A stretch of DNA of 64,000 nt, from NCBI GenBank assembly GCA_001642945.1, contig LGRT01000018.1:186001-250000 (forward strand), given 5' to 3'. The translations under genes and the position numbers were made by a program. This DNA is from Rhodobacteraceae bacterium SB2 (GTDB lineage: Bacteria > Pseudomonadota > Alphaproteobacteria > Rhodobacterales > Rhodobacteraceae). The notes beneath the pieces were generated by a model. It saw only the letters and a program-made list of their open reading frames with translations, was not told the DNA's origin and searched no databases. Below, in pieces: positions 35,819 through 44,400 of the stretch (position 1 is the first letter of the stretch; each line of letters begins with the position of its first letter).

Positions 35819-36619
35819 ATGGCCATGCCCGGTGACGCAACGCCTGAAACCGTCAAAAAAGGCGATGGCGACGTGCAACAACGCCTCACATATCCACGCA
35901 TCGTTCCTGTGGGGTTAAACGGCTTTCTGGTGCAGTTCAGCGGCGGCTTGAACGAAACCTCAAATCGCGCTGCCTTGGCGTTTAAGGCCGCGATTGACCA
36001 GCAGGCGTGGCGCGGCATCGAAGAAACCAGCAGCACGTTGGCGTCAAGCTTTCTGCGATTTGACACAGCTGCCCTGACCCATTCTCAGATGCGCGCGCGG
36101 CTAACAGAGTTGCTTGAGCAACATGATTGGTATCAGGCCGCGCTGCCCCGCGGACGTCGTTTGTTCATGATTCCCTGCGCTTTTGATGCTGCAAACGGGC
36201 CACAATTATCCCACGCAGCAGAGCTGGCCGGGATGGACAGAGCCACGGCCGTCCAAAGCTTGACAGCTGCGCCGCTGCGGGTGATGGCCATAGGATATGC
36301 CCCGGGCCAACCTTATGCCGGCGAGTTGCAACCGGCTTGGGATATTCCGCGTATGGAGCACGTGAACCCAAAAGTCCCTGGCGGCGCATTGGTCGTGGCG
36401 ATCCGGCAAGTGATAATTTTTGCCGCCGATAACCCAACCGGCTGGCGCCATGTTGGGCAAACTGCCTTTCAATGCTTTCGCCCCCAACAGCCCGATAATC
36501 CCTTTGCGCTGCGCCCGGGGGATGAATTGCAATTGCAATCCGTATCGGCAGAACAGCTTTTTAACCTTAAAAGCCAAGATCACAGCGGTGATGGCGGCGC
36601 AGTGATTCGCGCTTTGTGA
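35819..36619 (+). CDS. pxpB: 5-oxoprolinase subunit B
   Basis: PxpB works with PxpA and PxpC as the ATP-dependent prokaryotic 5-oxoprolinase, turning cyclic 5-oxoproline into glutamate. From ATG 35819 it has 266 residues, slightly longer than usual because of a variable N-terminal 20 residues. It then runs PRIVPVGLNGFLVQFSGGLN, and the conserved core VMAIGYAPGQPYAGELQPAW lies near residues 157-176. ATG 35819 has GAGGG upstream; ATG 35825 is an alternative. The stop overlaps the pxpC start, and the order B-C-A with coupled ends makes the assignment strong. Confidence 0.91.
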   Translation: MAMPGDATPETVKKGDGDVQQRLTYPRIVPVGLNGFLVQFSGGLNETSNRAALAFKAAIDQQAWRGIEETSSTLASSFLRFDTAALTHSQMRARLTELLEQHDWYQAALPRGRRLFMIPCAFDAANGPQLSHAAELAGMDRATAVQSLTAAPLRVMAIGYAPGQPYAGELQPAWDIPRMEHVNPKVPGGALVVAIRQVIIFAADNPTGWRHVGQTAFQCFRPQQPDNPFALRPGDELQLQSVSAEQLFNLKSQDHSGDGGAVIRAL

Positions 36620-37641
36620 TGGCCGGGCTAAAGATCCTCTCCTGTGGCGCTCATGCAAGCATTCAAGATTTTGGTCGCCCAGGTTATTTGGCTCAAGGGC
36701 TTTCGAAATCGGGCGCCGCAGATTGTTTGGCGTTGGAGGAAGGCGCCGTACTTCTTGGGCAAGTCAGCGGCGATGGGGCACTAGAGATGGCTGGGTTTGG
36801 CGGCGTCTTCCAAGCTCAAGGTGATATCAAAATTGCGTTAACCGGTGCCCCGATGAACGCAGAGCTGGACGGAACGTCCGTGGCTTGGAACGCCGCGCAT
36901 CATCTGCCAGATGGGGCAATTTTGCGCTTAGGGGGGGTGCGAGCGGGCACGTATGCCTATTTGTCGGTGGGAGGCGGCTTCGACACAGAAGTTTTTTTGA
37001 AGGCCCGTGCTGCGCATCGTGCGATTGGAATCGGCGAGGCGTTGGCTGCAGGCGCCACTCTGCCGATCGGCCCGCACGAGAAACCCTTTATCGGCCAAAA
37101 ATTAGAGGTAGACGATCGCTTCCAAGGGGGCAGCATTCATATCGTCGCCTCGGTTCAAACCGATCTTTTCAGCCCAGCTGAGCGCGCGCGCTTTGAAAAT
37201 ACAATTTTCACCCGCGACATTCGTGCCAACCGCATGGGCATAAAATTAGACTTTGAAGGCGCGCCGTTTCAAATAAGCAATCAACTTAAAATTCTTTCAG
37301 AAATCATCGTGCCAGGGGATATTCAAATGACCGGTGATGGACGCCCCTTTGTCTTGATGCCGGAATGCCAAAGCACCGGAGGTTATCCACGGATTGGAAC
37401 GGTGCTTCCGAGTGATCTACCAAAAATCGCGCAAGCCGGCTTAGATGCCCCGATTACGTTTAAATTTCTATCGCTTGAACAAGCGCTTGAATATGAAAAC
37501 CGGTATACTGAACGCGTGTCTCAATTATCTGACCGCTTGCATCCATTGTTGCAAGATCCCTATAAAATGAACAACCTCTTGTCGCTTCAATTGATCGGAG
37601 GCGTGGTGTCGGCCTTCGATGCAGGAGATGCAAAGCAATGA
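36619..37641 (+). CDS. pxpC: 5-oxoprolinase subunit C
   Basis: This is the second 5-oxoprolinase partner, of the biotin-dependent carboxyltransferase-like (allophanate hydrolase subunit 2) fold. It has 340 residues. The N-terminus KILSCGAHASIQDFGRPGYL matches the family opening (x-IQDxGRxGY). LPSDLPKIAQAGLDAPITFK near residues 257-276 is another conserved part. ATG 36619 overlaps the pxpB stop (TGATG), and a GTG three bases earlier is possible. The 3' end overlaps pxpA as ATGA (37638-37641). No biotin site is present, as expected for this subfamily. Confidence 0.92.
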   Translation: MAGLKILSCGAHASIQDFGRPGYLAQGLSKSGAADCLALEEGAVLLGQVSGDGALEMAGFGGVFQAQGDIKIALTGAPMNAELDGTSVAWNAAHHLPDGAILRLGGVRAGTYAYLSVGGGFDTEVFLKARAAHRAIGIGEALAAGATLPIGPHEKPFIGQKLEVDDRFQGGSIHIVASVQTDLFSPAERARFENTIFTRDIRANRMGIKLDFEGAPFQISNQLKILSEIIVPGDIQMTGDGRPFVLMPECQSTGGYPRIGTVLPSDLPKIAQAGLDAPITFKFLSLEQALEYENRYTERVSQLSDRLHPLLQDPYKMNNLLSLQLIGGVVSAFDAGDAKQ

Positions 37642-38399
37642 AAAATATTGATTTAAATGCGGATATGGGGGAAAGCTTCGGCCCCTGGAAAATGGGCAAT
37701 GACGGCGCTCTTTTACAAGTGATCACCTCGGCCAATGTTGCTTGTGGCTTTCACGCAGGGGATCCAGATGTGATGCAGCAAACAATGCAGCAGGCGCAGG
37801 ATTGCGGGGTCGGTATCGGCGCGCATCCGGGCTTTGACGATCTGCAAGGGTTTGGACGGCGGCGGCTTCACCTATCCAAAACCACGTTGCAAAATCAAAT
37901 ACGTTATCAGATCGGGGCGGCGCAGGCGATGGCGCGCAGCGTTGGCGCTGAAATTCGCCATATTAAACTGCATGGCGCGCTGTCAAACATGGCATCGGAA
38001 CATGCAGAGCTGGCTTATGACGCCTATGAAGCCGCGCTTTCAGTCGCGCCAGAGACCATTTTAATGGTGCTGGCAGCCAGCGCTCAAGAAGAGGTCGCGC
38101 AAAGCTTGCCCTGTCGATACGTTGGCGAAATTTTTGCCGATCGGGCCTATAATGAGGATGCAACGCTGGTGGATCGTTCAATCGAGGGCGCGGTGATCCA
38201 TGATCCAGCGCTGGCGGCTGATCGGGTCACCGAAATGGTGTTAAACGGCAGCATCATCACGCGCTCGGGACAGCCTATAAAAGCTCGAATCGATACAATT
38301 TGTCTGCATGGAGATACGCCAAATGCCCTCAAAATTGCCAAGTCGGTGCGCAGATCACTGGAACAAGCTGGGGTCACCTTGGCGAAATTTTGCCTCTGA
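37638..38399 (+). CDS. pxpA: 5-oxoprolinase subunit A (LamB/YcsF)
   Basis: This is the LamB/YcsF-family subunit of 5-oxoprolinase, 253 residues, the normal length. NIDLNADMGESFGPWKMGND opens the protein, and ANVACGFHAGDPDVM, GAHPGFDDLQGFGRR and IRHIKLHGALSNMAS follow as the family's conserved blocks. It probably contributes the deacetylase-like catalytic barrel. It is coupled to pxpC by ATGA. Its stop is followed by 224 bases before the TRAP operon, so the pxp unit ends here. Confidence 0.94.
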   Translation: MKNIDLNADMGESFGPWKMGNDGALLQVITSANVACGFHAGDPDVMQQTMQQAQDCGVGIGAHPGFDDLQGFGRRRLHLSKTTLQNQIRYQIGAAQAMARSVGAEIRHIKLHGALSNMASEHAELAYDAYEAALSVAPETILMVLAASAQEEVAQSLPCRYVGEIFADRAYNEDATLVDRSIEGAVIHDPALAADRVTEMVLNGSIITRSGQPIKARIDTICLHGDTPNALKIAKSVRRSLEQAGVTLAKFCL

Positions 38400-38533
38400 C
38401 GCAGCAATTAGATAGGCAAAACTCAAACGATCCTAAAACTGGCAATGGCCTTTACAAGCGGGCTCACAGGCGTGAAAAACCTTGCCTTGTCCTCAGAAAC
38501 GGCTAATTAAATTACGTGCAAGGGACAAATTAG

Positions 38534-38546
38534 TTGCGATCCGCAA
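38534..38546. promoter_or_regulatory. Palindrome upstream of the TRAP operon
   Basis: TTGCG-ATC-CGCAA forms a 13-base palindrome, with AGT and ACT in weaker extension, 78 bases upstream of the binding-protein start. A GntR- or LacI-type regulator could bind here. No regulator gene lies next to the operon. Confidence 0.3.
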
Positions 38547-38623
38547 ACTGGTTAGATAACTTGACCAATATTGGGGCTCGGAGGACTGCCCTGCAAAAAA
38601 ATTAAACAGTGAGGAGAAACTGT

Positions 38624-39712
38624 ATGGAACGTCGTAAGTTTTTAAAAGGCGCTGCGATTGGCGCTACTGGCGCTGCTTTGGCGGCACCCGCCGTTGCCGG
38701 TGGTCATGGCAAAACCATGACCGTTGTTGCAACTTGGGGGCGTGACTTCCCGGGCCTCGGAACATCTGCTCAGCGTTTCGCGCGCCGCGTCGGTGAAATT
38801 TCTGACGGTGCCTTGAATGTTGAATATTTCGCTGCGGGCGAGCGTGTTGGCGCGTTTGATTCGTTCAACGAAGTGGCATCTGGCAATAGCCAGGCCTATA
38901 TCGCGGCTGATTATTACTGGATCGGAACGCATCCGGCCTTTGCCTATTTCACCTCTGTTCCATTTGGAATGACTACGCAGGAATGGACGGCATGGATCCG
39001 CTTTGGCGGTGGACAAGCGCTGTGGGATAAAGTGTCAGGCGAATTCGGCTTGAAAGCACTTCCCGTTGGCTCAACAGGCACCCAAGCGGGCGGCTGGTTC
39101 AACAAAGAAATCGAAAGCGGTGACGATTTTAAAGGCCTGAAAATGCGTATTCCCGGGCTTGGCGGAACCGTATTGTCAAAGTTGGGCGCCTCAACCGTGT
39201 CCTTGCCTGGCGGCCAGATCTATGAAAACTTGGTGTCAGGTTCGATCGATGCCACAGAGTGGGTTGGCCCATGGAACGACTATTTCTTGAAATTCTATGA
39301 AGCGACAAAATACTACTACACCGGTGGTATGCATGAGCCAGGCAGCTGTATTGCGCTGGGAATGAACGCTGAATGGTGGGGAAGCCTAACCGATTATGAG
39401 CAAAACGTGATCCAAGCCGCCGCGGCGGAAGAGCACGCGCTGGCGCATGACGAGACGATGGCGCGGAACGGTGAATACCTGACCAAACTGGTCGAAGAGC
39501 AAGGCGTTGAAGTTCGTAACTTTAACGATGATGTTTGGGATGCAATGAGCGAAGGCGCATTGGAAGTGTTCGAAGAAACGCGCGATCACTCTGCGTTGGC
39601 AACCGAAGTTGATGATGCCTATCAAAAAGGCATGCGCGAAATCGGCGGCATGCTCGCACAATTCGAGACAACGTTCTTGAACCAGCGTAACCGCGTATTC
39701 GATATCGGTTAA
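38624..39712 (+). CDS. dctP: TRAP transporter substrate-binding protein (TakP-like)
   Basis: This is the periplasmic binding protein of a TRAP transporter, 362 residues from ATG 38624 (GAGGAG site eight bases upstream). The leader MERRKFLKGAAIGATGAALA carries a twin-arginine motif and ends in APAVAGG, so Tat export is likely. GSTGTQAGGWF near residues 152-162, GLKMRIPG with the carboxylate-binding Arg, and DATEWVGPWND near 209-219 match the TakP branch. Members of that branch bind 2-oxo acids or lactate. A terminator-like hairpin follows the stop, so this gene can be expressed above its permeases. The true ligand is unknown. Confidence 0.9.
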   Translation: MERRKFLKGAAIGATGAALAAPAVAGGHGKTMTVVATWGRDFPGLGTSAQRFARRVGEISDGALNVEYFAAGERVGAFDSFNEVASGNSQAYIAADYYWIGTHPAFAYFTSVPFGMTTQEWTAWIRFGGGQALWDKVSGEFGLKALPVGSTGTQAGGWFNKEIESGDDFKGLKMRIPGLGGTVLSKLGASTVSLPGGQIYENLVSGSIDATEWVGPWNDYFLKFYEATKYYYTGGMHEPGSCIALGMNAEWWGSLTDYEQNVIQAAAAEEHALAHDETMARNGEYLTKLVEEQGVEVRNFNDDVWDAMSEGALEVFEETRDHSALATEVDDAYQKGMREIGGMLAQFETTFLNQRNRVFDIG

Positions 39713-39725
39713 CCCAATCCAGAAG

Positions 39726-39756
39726 AGTGCGTGTTTGATTACACGCACTTTTTTTA
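39726..39756 (+). terminator. Terminator/attenuator between dctP and dctQ
   Basis: AGTGCGTGT (39726-39734) pairs perfectly with ACACGCACT (39741-39749) around TTGATT. A run of T follows. It stands 14 bases after the dctP stop and 30 before dctQ, so it should let only part of the transcripts read on into the permease genes. Confidence 0.85.
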
Positions 39757-39785
39757 TTTGTTTTATAAAAAATACAGGTGACTAA

Positions 39786-40763
39786 ATGACAGCGCCGGAC
39801 ACGGGACACACCGGTCAACCGCAGGCAAAAAGCGCGGTGACCATAAGAGCAGTTTCTTGGGCCTTGCTGGCGATGTTGTTGGCATTTTTAACCAATAATG
39901 TTCTGAACCTTTCTTTTCAAAGCGACACCGAGCTGCGCTGGAACAATCCGCTGCCGATGTTGGTATATTTAATTCCGATGCTTGCGGCGATTTTATTCGC
40001 CCGAGGAACGCCTGGAACGGCCCTACGCCAGGATGCAGATCGCATCCATCGGTTAAACCTCTATCTGGTTAGATCATTGTTTTGGGGCGTGTTTCTGGTT
40101 GGTATGGCAGATGTGGCTGTGGCTTTTTTACGCGTGGAAGGGCTGGCCGAAAGCTTGCTCTGGGAGGGCGCAGCAAAAGACCTGAACAAACCGTTCTTCG
40201 TTGGCCTCAAAATCCACATACCCCTGCTTGTATTTGGCTTCGTTCTCGGCGCGATCACGCGTACAGCTGGGTTTTTGTGGTTGGCTCTGTTGATCGTGGT
40301 TGCCGAATTGGCAATCGTGGTTTCGCGATTCGTCTTCTCGTATGAACAGGCGTTTATGGGTGATCTGGTGCGCTATTGGTATGCCGCGCTGTTTCTATTT
40401 GCTTCTGCCTATACTTTATACGACGAAGGCCATGTGCGCGTTGATATCGTTTATGCTGGCCTGCGTGAGCGCACAAAAGGCTATGCAAACTTCATTGGGA
40501 CGATCTTGCTGGGCCTGTCGACCTGTTGGGCGATCCTCTTGATCGGCCTTGATGGCAAACAGGCATTGATCAACATGCCCATTCTGAATTTTGAGGTCAG
40601 CCAAGCCGCGTCCATCGGGTTGTTTATCAAATACCAAATGGCCGCCTTCCTGGGCGTGTTTGCAATTACGATGTATATCCAATTTGTCAGCTATATGCTG
40701 GAAGCTTGGGCCGATGTTTGCGGCGAACCTGGCAAACGCCAAATAAATCCAACCGGTCATTGA
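39786..40763 (+). CDS. dctQ: TRAP transporter small permease with N-terminal extension
   Basis: This is the small membrane subunit of the TRAP transporter. At 325 residues it is nearly twice the usual 160-190. The DctQ domain is the last half: AELAIVVSRFVFSYEQ near residue 180, then RYWYAALFLFASAYTLYDEG and HVRVDIVY, and a final helix near 290-312. The first 165 residues add about four helices (e.g. SWALLAMLLAFLTNNVLNL and LFWGVFLVGMADVAVAFL). ATG 39786 has AGGTG seven bases upstream. It ends seven bases before dctM. The extension may be a specific feature of this TRAP subgroup, and its role is unknown. Confidence 0.86.
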   Translation: MTAPDTGHTGQPQAKSAVTIRAVSWALLAMLLAFLTNNVLNLSFQSDTELRWNNPLPMLVYLIPMLAAILFARGTPGTALRQDADRIHRLNLYLVRSLFWGVFLVGMADVAVAFLRVEGLAESLLWEGAAKDLNKPFFVGLKIHIPLLVFGFVLGAITRTAGFLWLALLIVVAELAIVVSRFVFSYEQAFMGDLVRYWYAALFLFASAYTLYDEGHVRVDIVYAGLRERTKGYANFIGTILLGLSTCWAILLIGLDGKQALINMPILNFEVSQAASIGLFIKYQMAAFLGVFAITMYIQFVSYMLEAWADVCGEPGKRQINPTGH

Positions 40764-40770
40764 GGTTTTC

Positions 40771-43440
40771 ATGGAACTGTTTTTTCTTTTAATTTTGATC
40801 CTCATAATGGCCACTGCATTGGGCTCGGGCTACCCCGTGGCCTTCGCGCTACCAGGCTCTGCGATCATTACAATCGTTATCGCTGCAATCAGCGGCTACG
40901 CGTTTGAAGGCGATGTTAGCAGCTATTTTCACTCTGGCGGCCCGTCTGAGTGGATCTCAGCCGGGGTCTTAAACCTGCGGGGCGTATATTGGGAAGTGGA
41001 ACGCGATACGCTGATTGCGATCCCTTTATTCATCTTCATGGGCATTATGCTTCAACGTTCAAAGATCGCAGAAGATCTTTTGGTGACCATGGCACGGTTG
41101 TTTGGCCCTGTGCGGGGCGGGTTGGGCATTTCAGTTGTCTTCGTGGGCGCCTTATTGGCGGCCACCACTGGTATTGTCGGCGCAACCGTGGTGGCGATGG
41201 GTCTTATTTCCCTGCCGGCGATGCTGCGTAACAAATACTCTCCGTCCTTGGCAACCGGTACAATCGCAGCCTCAGGCACGCTGGGGCAGATCATCCCGCC
41301 TTCAATCGTGCTGATCATTCTGGCTGACCAATTGGCTTCTGCGGCGGATCAAGCGGGTAGCCTGCGCAAATCCTTATTCAAGGAATCGACCGGAAACCTT
41401 CAGATGCCAAGCGTCTTTGACGTAACCTCAACGAGCGCAGGTGAAATGTTCTTAGGCGCCTTCATCCCGGGCCTGGTTTTGGTGGCGCTCTATATGCTGT
41501 ATATTTTAGGCTACGCGTTTTTAAAACCATCAGCGGCCCCCTCGGTGCCGTATGAAGGGAAATTTGATCGGGCTTTCTGGGGCCAAGTTTTCATTACGTT
41601 GGTGCCCCCTCTTACTTTGATTTTCTTGGTACTGGGGTCGATCATTGCCGGTATTGCAACAGTGAACCAAGCTGGCGCCATCGGCGCAGCAGGTGCTTTG
41701 GTGATGGCCGGATATCGCTTGGTCGATCAAAACAAATGGACGTTTGTACCTGCCTTTTTGGTTATATTGGGGCTGTTGATCACCGGCTATGCACTGCAAA
41801 ACTATGAAATGAATGTCAAAGCGGCCGAGAGCGCCGAGGATATGCAAGGTATTTGGATCGGGGTGCTGGGCGCTCTGGTCATGCTAACTGGAATCATTTG
41901 GAGCGCTATGCGCGTACTCAATATCAACGGTACGTTGCATGGCGTGATGATGGAAACCGCAAAAACCACCGCCTTGGTATTCGTTATTCTGCTGGGGGCC
42001 GCGATGCTAACCGCGGCATTCCGTGCATTTGGTGGCGAGGATTTGGTGCGCGAGTTTTTGAACTCGTTACCGGGCGGCTTCTGGACGCAATTTGTGATTG
42101 TGATGGCGGTGATCTTCGTGCTTGGATTCTTTTTGGACTTCATCGAAATCGCGGTTGTGGTGGTTCCGATTGTGGCGCCGATTTTGTTGGCCGATCCCGG
42201 TGCAAATATAACCGCAGTGTGGCTGGGTGTCATGATCGGCTTGAACATCCAAACCTCTTTTCTAACCCCGCCTTTTGGCTTTGCGCTGTTTTATTTGCGC
42301 GGCGTGGCGCCGGCCGTGGTGCGCACGATCGAAATGTATCGCGGCGTGATCCCTTTTATTCTGTTGCAATTATTGGCTCTGGGGATCGTTGGCAATTATC
42401 CACAATTGGTCAACTATCTGCCTAACCGCTCAAACCTGCTGTCAGAATCTGCGCCGCCGCCGCGCAATCCACGGCTGCAATTCTGCATGGACCAATTCGT
42501 TGGAGATCAAATTGCGGCAAGTGGCGGCGCAACCGTCGCTGCTATCGAGAAAGCAAAACGCATCGATTTGTCAAAACTGTCAGATATTTTGGCCGATCCG
42601 ATTGCCAACTCGCTGAAAGAGGCCGATAAAGCCTTAGAGAACTTGGCACAGATTTCGGTGACAGCTGCGGCGGTGAAAGCCTCAGAGGACAGCTATCGCC
42701 CAATGCTAAGCCAAGTGCGCTCAGTGCAAAAACAACTGCGCCAAGAGAACGAGCATCTTAAAGCCAGCGAAAAAGAACTGGCCCGTTTAAAAGGCGAAGA
42801 GTTTGCACAAAGACGCGCTGCTCTGACCACGGATGTTGCCGACACAAAAGCCAAAATTGCCACGCTAGAAGGCGAGATACCGGCCTCATGGGAAACCGAA
42901 TATGAGACCTTCAGCCTGCTAACCGCCGCCGAAACAAAAGCGCGAAACACCTATCGCAGGGCTGCAGATGGTACGTTTGAAGGGGCTTCAGAAGCTTTGA
43001 TGGTTTTGGAAGCAACATCAGCTTATATCGCACTGGAAGCAGAATTGATCGGCCTTAGGTCAATTATAGAAGCGGTTGAACTTGATGCTGATTACAAATC
43101 CGCAGAAGAGGCCGTGAAACAAGCCGAGCGCAGCGTACGTGCTGTAGAGGGCGCGGATGATGTGAAAAAAGCCTTAGGCAAAGCCAAAAAGGCGCTGGGA
43201 AAACGTAAAAAAGACCGTGAAAAAGCGCTTGCCCATTACGAGGAAGCGCTAGAGCTATACGCGGCCCAGCTTGAGTGGCGCGCGCAGGCTGAAGCGGAAT
43301 TACGCGGCCCTCTGAGTGAATATGTCGAGGCGCTGAAAGGTACATTGGGCGCGCGTTTGCAACCGGCGCTGACCCGCGATCAGGCTCTATTCTTAGCCTC
43401 TTGCACTGCGGTTCATCGTGATTTGTCGCTGAATTTTTAA
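40771..43440 (+). CDS. dctM: TRAP transporter large permease with long C-terminal extension
   Basis: This is the large sodium-driven permease of the TRAP system, 889 residues against 430-600 for usual members. The membrane part runs to about residue 545. It includes VGALLAATTGIVGATVVAMG near 125-144, GQIIPPSIVLIILADQ near 172-187, and NIQTSFLTPPFGFALFYLRG near 492-511, the conserved DctM blocks. Residues about 546-889 are hydrophilic, rich in Lys, Glu and Ala, with coiled-coil-like heptads near 645-690 and 775-845. There is no frameshift or codon change at the junction. ATG 40771 has GAGG eight bases upstream. The tail may regulate or anchor the transporter. Confidence 0.87.
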   Translation: MELFFLLILILIMATALGSGYPVAFALPGSAIITIVIAAISGYAFEGDVSSYFHSGGPSEWISAGVLNLRGVYWEVERDTLIAIPLFIFMGIMLQRSKIAEDLLVTMARLFGPVRGGLGISVVFVGALLAATTGIVGATVVAMGLISLPAMLRNKYSPSLATGTIAASGTLGQIIPPSIVLIILADQLASAADQAGSLRKSLFKESTGNLQMPSVFDVTSTSAGEMFLGAFIPGLVLVALYMLYILGYAFLKPSAAPSVPYEGKFDRAFWGQVFITLVPPLTLIFLVLGSIIAGIATVNQAGAIGAAGALVMAGYRLVDQNKWTFVPAFLVILGLLITGYALQNYEMNVKAAESAEDMQGIWIGVLGALVMLTGIIWSAMRVLNINGTLHGVMMETAKTTALVFVILLGAAMLTAAFRAFGGEDLVREFLNSLPGGFWTQFVIVMAVIFVLGFFLDFIEIAVVVVPIVAPILLADPGANITAVWLGVMIGLNIQTSFLTPPFGFALFYLRGVAPAVVRTIEMYRGVIPFILLQLLALGIVGNYPQLVNYLPNRSNLLSESAPPPRNPRLQFCMDQFVGDQIAASGGATVAAIEKAKRIDLSKLSDILADPIANSLKEADKALENLAQISVTAAAVKASEDSYRPMLSQVRSVQKQLRQENEHLKASEKELARLKGEEFAQRRAALTTDVADTKAKIATLEGEIPASWETEYETFSLLTAAETKARNTYRRAADGTFEGASEALMVLEATSAYIALEAELIGLRSIIEAVELDADYKSAEEAVKQAERSVRAVEGADDVKKALGKAKKALGKRKKDREKALAHYEEALELYAAQLEWRAQAEAELRGPLSEYVEALKGTLGARLQPALTRDQALFLASCTAVHRDLSLNF

Positions 43441-43458
43441 GCCCGTCATGCAAAACTT

Positions 43459-43490
43459 AAAAGGTCGCCAACGCTGGCGGCCTTTTCCTT
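43459..43490 (+). terminator. Terminator after the TRAP operon
   Basis: AAAAGGTCGCCA (43459-43470) pairs with TGGCGGCCTTTT (43475-43486), with one G-U pair, around ACGC. CCTTTT follows. It lies 18 bases after the dctM stop. Confidence 0.85.
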
Positions 43491-43580
43491 TTGTGGCTTA
43501 CCCGTCACGCGCTGCATCCATTCAAAGCTAGACAACAGCATCTGGACACGTAGGATCACGCCGACGAGAAAGAGGCGCGC

Positions 43581-44384
43581 ATGCATCCATTATTAACCAC
43601 TGATTTAATTCACGCGTTTCGCACCGATGGTGTAACGCTGATCCGCGGCATGTTTGCCGATTGTGTTGAACCGCTGCGTGACGGGGTTGCGTTTAATCTA
43701 CAGCACCCCGGGCCCTATGCTGCAGAAAACCTAAGCGACACAGAGAGCGGACGGTTTTTTGATGATTATTGCAACTGGGCGCGCATCCCCGAATTTTCGG
43801 ATGTTATTCATCGGCCACATATTGCCCAAATCGCTGCTGAGCTGATGGGATCAAACACGGTACAATTATTCCATGAGCATGTTTTGGTCAAAGAGCCAGG
43901 CACCTCAAAACCTACGCCTTGGCATTCTGATGCCCCATATTACTTCACCAGTAGCCAGCAAAATATCAGCTTTTGGGTGCCCCTTGATCCTGTAAAAGAA
44001 AACAGTTTGCGCGTGGTCGCCGGGTCGCATAAGTGGCAAAAACCTGTGCTGCCGACCCGCTGGCTATCAGAACAAAATTTTTACCCCGATAGCGATCTCT
44101 ACCAACCCGTGCCGGATCCTGATGCCGAGGGAATGAGCATCATCGAATATAATATGCAGCCGGGAGACGCCGTTGCGTTTCACTTTAATGCCTTGCACGG
44201 CGCGCGCGGTAATCACAGCGCCGAGAGGCGCCGAGCGTTTTCACTTCGCTTGCTTGGGGATGACGCGCGCTATATCGAGCGTCCAGGTCCCACCTCACCG
44301 CCCTTTCCCGGCCATGCGATGCAACCTGGCGAGCGGTTGCGCAAAGACTGGTTTCCTATTCTGCTTGACCAAAGCAGCTTATAA
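43581..44384 (+). CDS. Phytanoyl-CoA dioxygenase family protein
   Basis: This 267-residue Fe(II)/2-oxoglutarate dioxygenase has the metal triad His115-x-Asp117 (PTPWHSDAPYYF) and His206 (FHFNALHGARGN). The 2-oxoglutarate Arg is probably in ERRRAFSLRLLGDD (near 218-223). Family members hydroxylate acyl-CoAs, osmolytes such as ectoine, or phosphonates. The substrate here is not shown. ATG 43581 has GAGG nine bases upstream. It follows the TRAP terminator and precedes the Kdo transferase by 16 bases, so co-transcription with that gene is likely by spacing only. Confidence 0.87.
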   Translation: MHPLLTTDLIHAFRTDGVTLIRGMFADCVEPLRDGVAFNLQHPGPYAAENLSDTESGRFFDDYCNWARIPEFSDVIHRPHIAQIAAELMGSNTVQLFHEHVLVKEPGTSKPTPWHSDAPYYFTSSQQNISFWVPLDPVKENSLRVVAGSHKWQKPVLPTRWLSEQNFYPDSDLYQPVPDPDAEGMSIIEYNMQPGDAVAFHFNALHGARGNHSAERRRAFSLRLLGDDARYIERPGPTSPPFPGHAMQPGERLRKDWFPILLDQSSL

Positions 44385-44400
44385 CCCCTACGTCCTGCGC

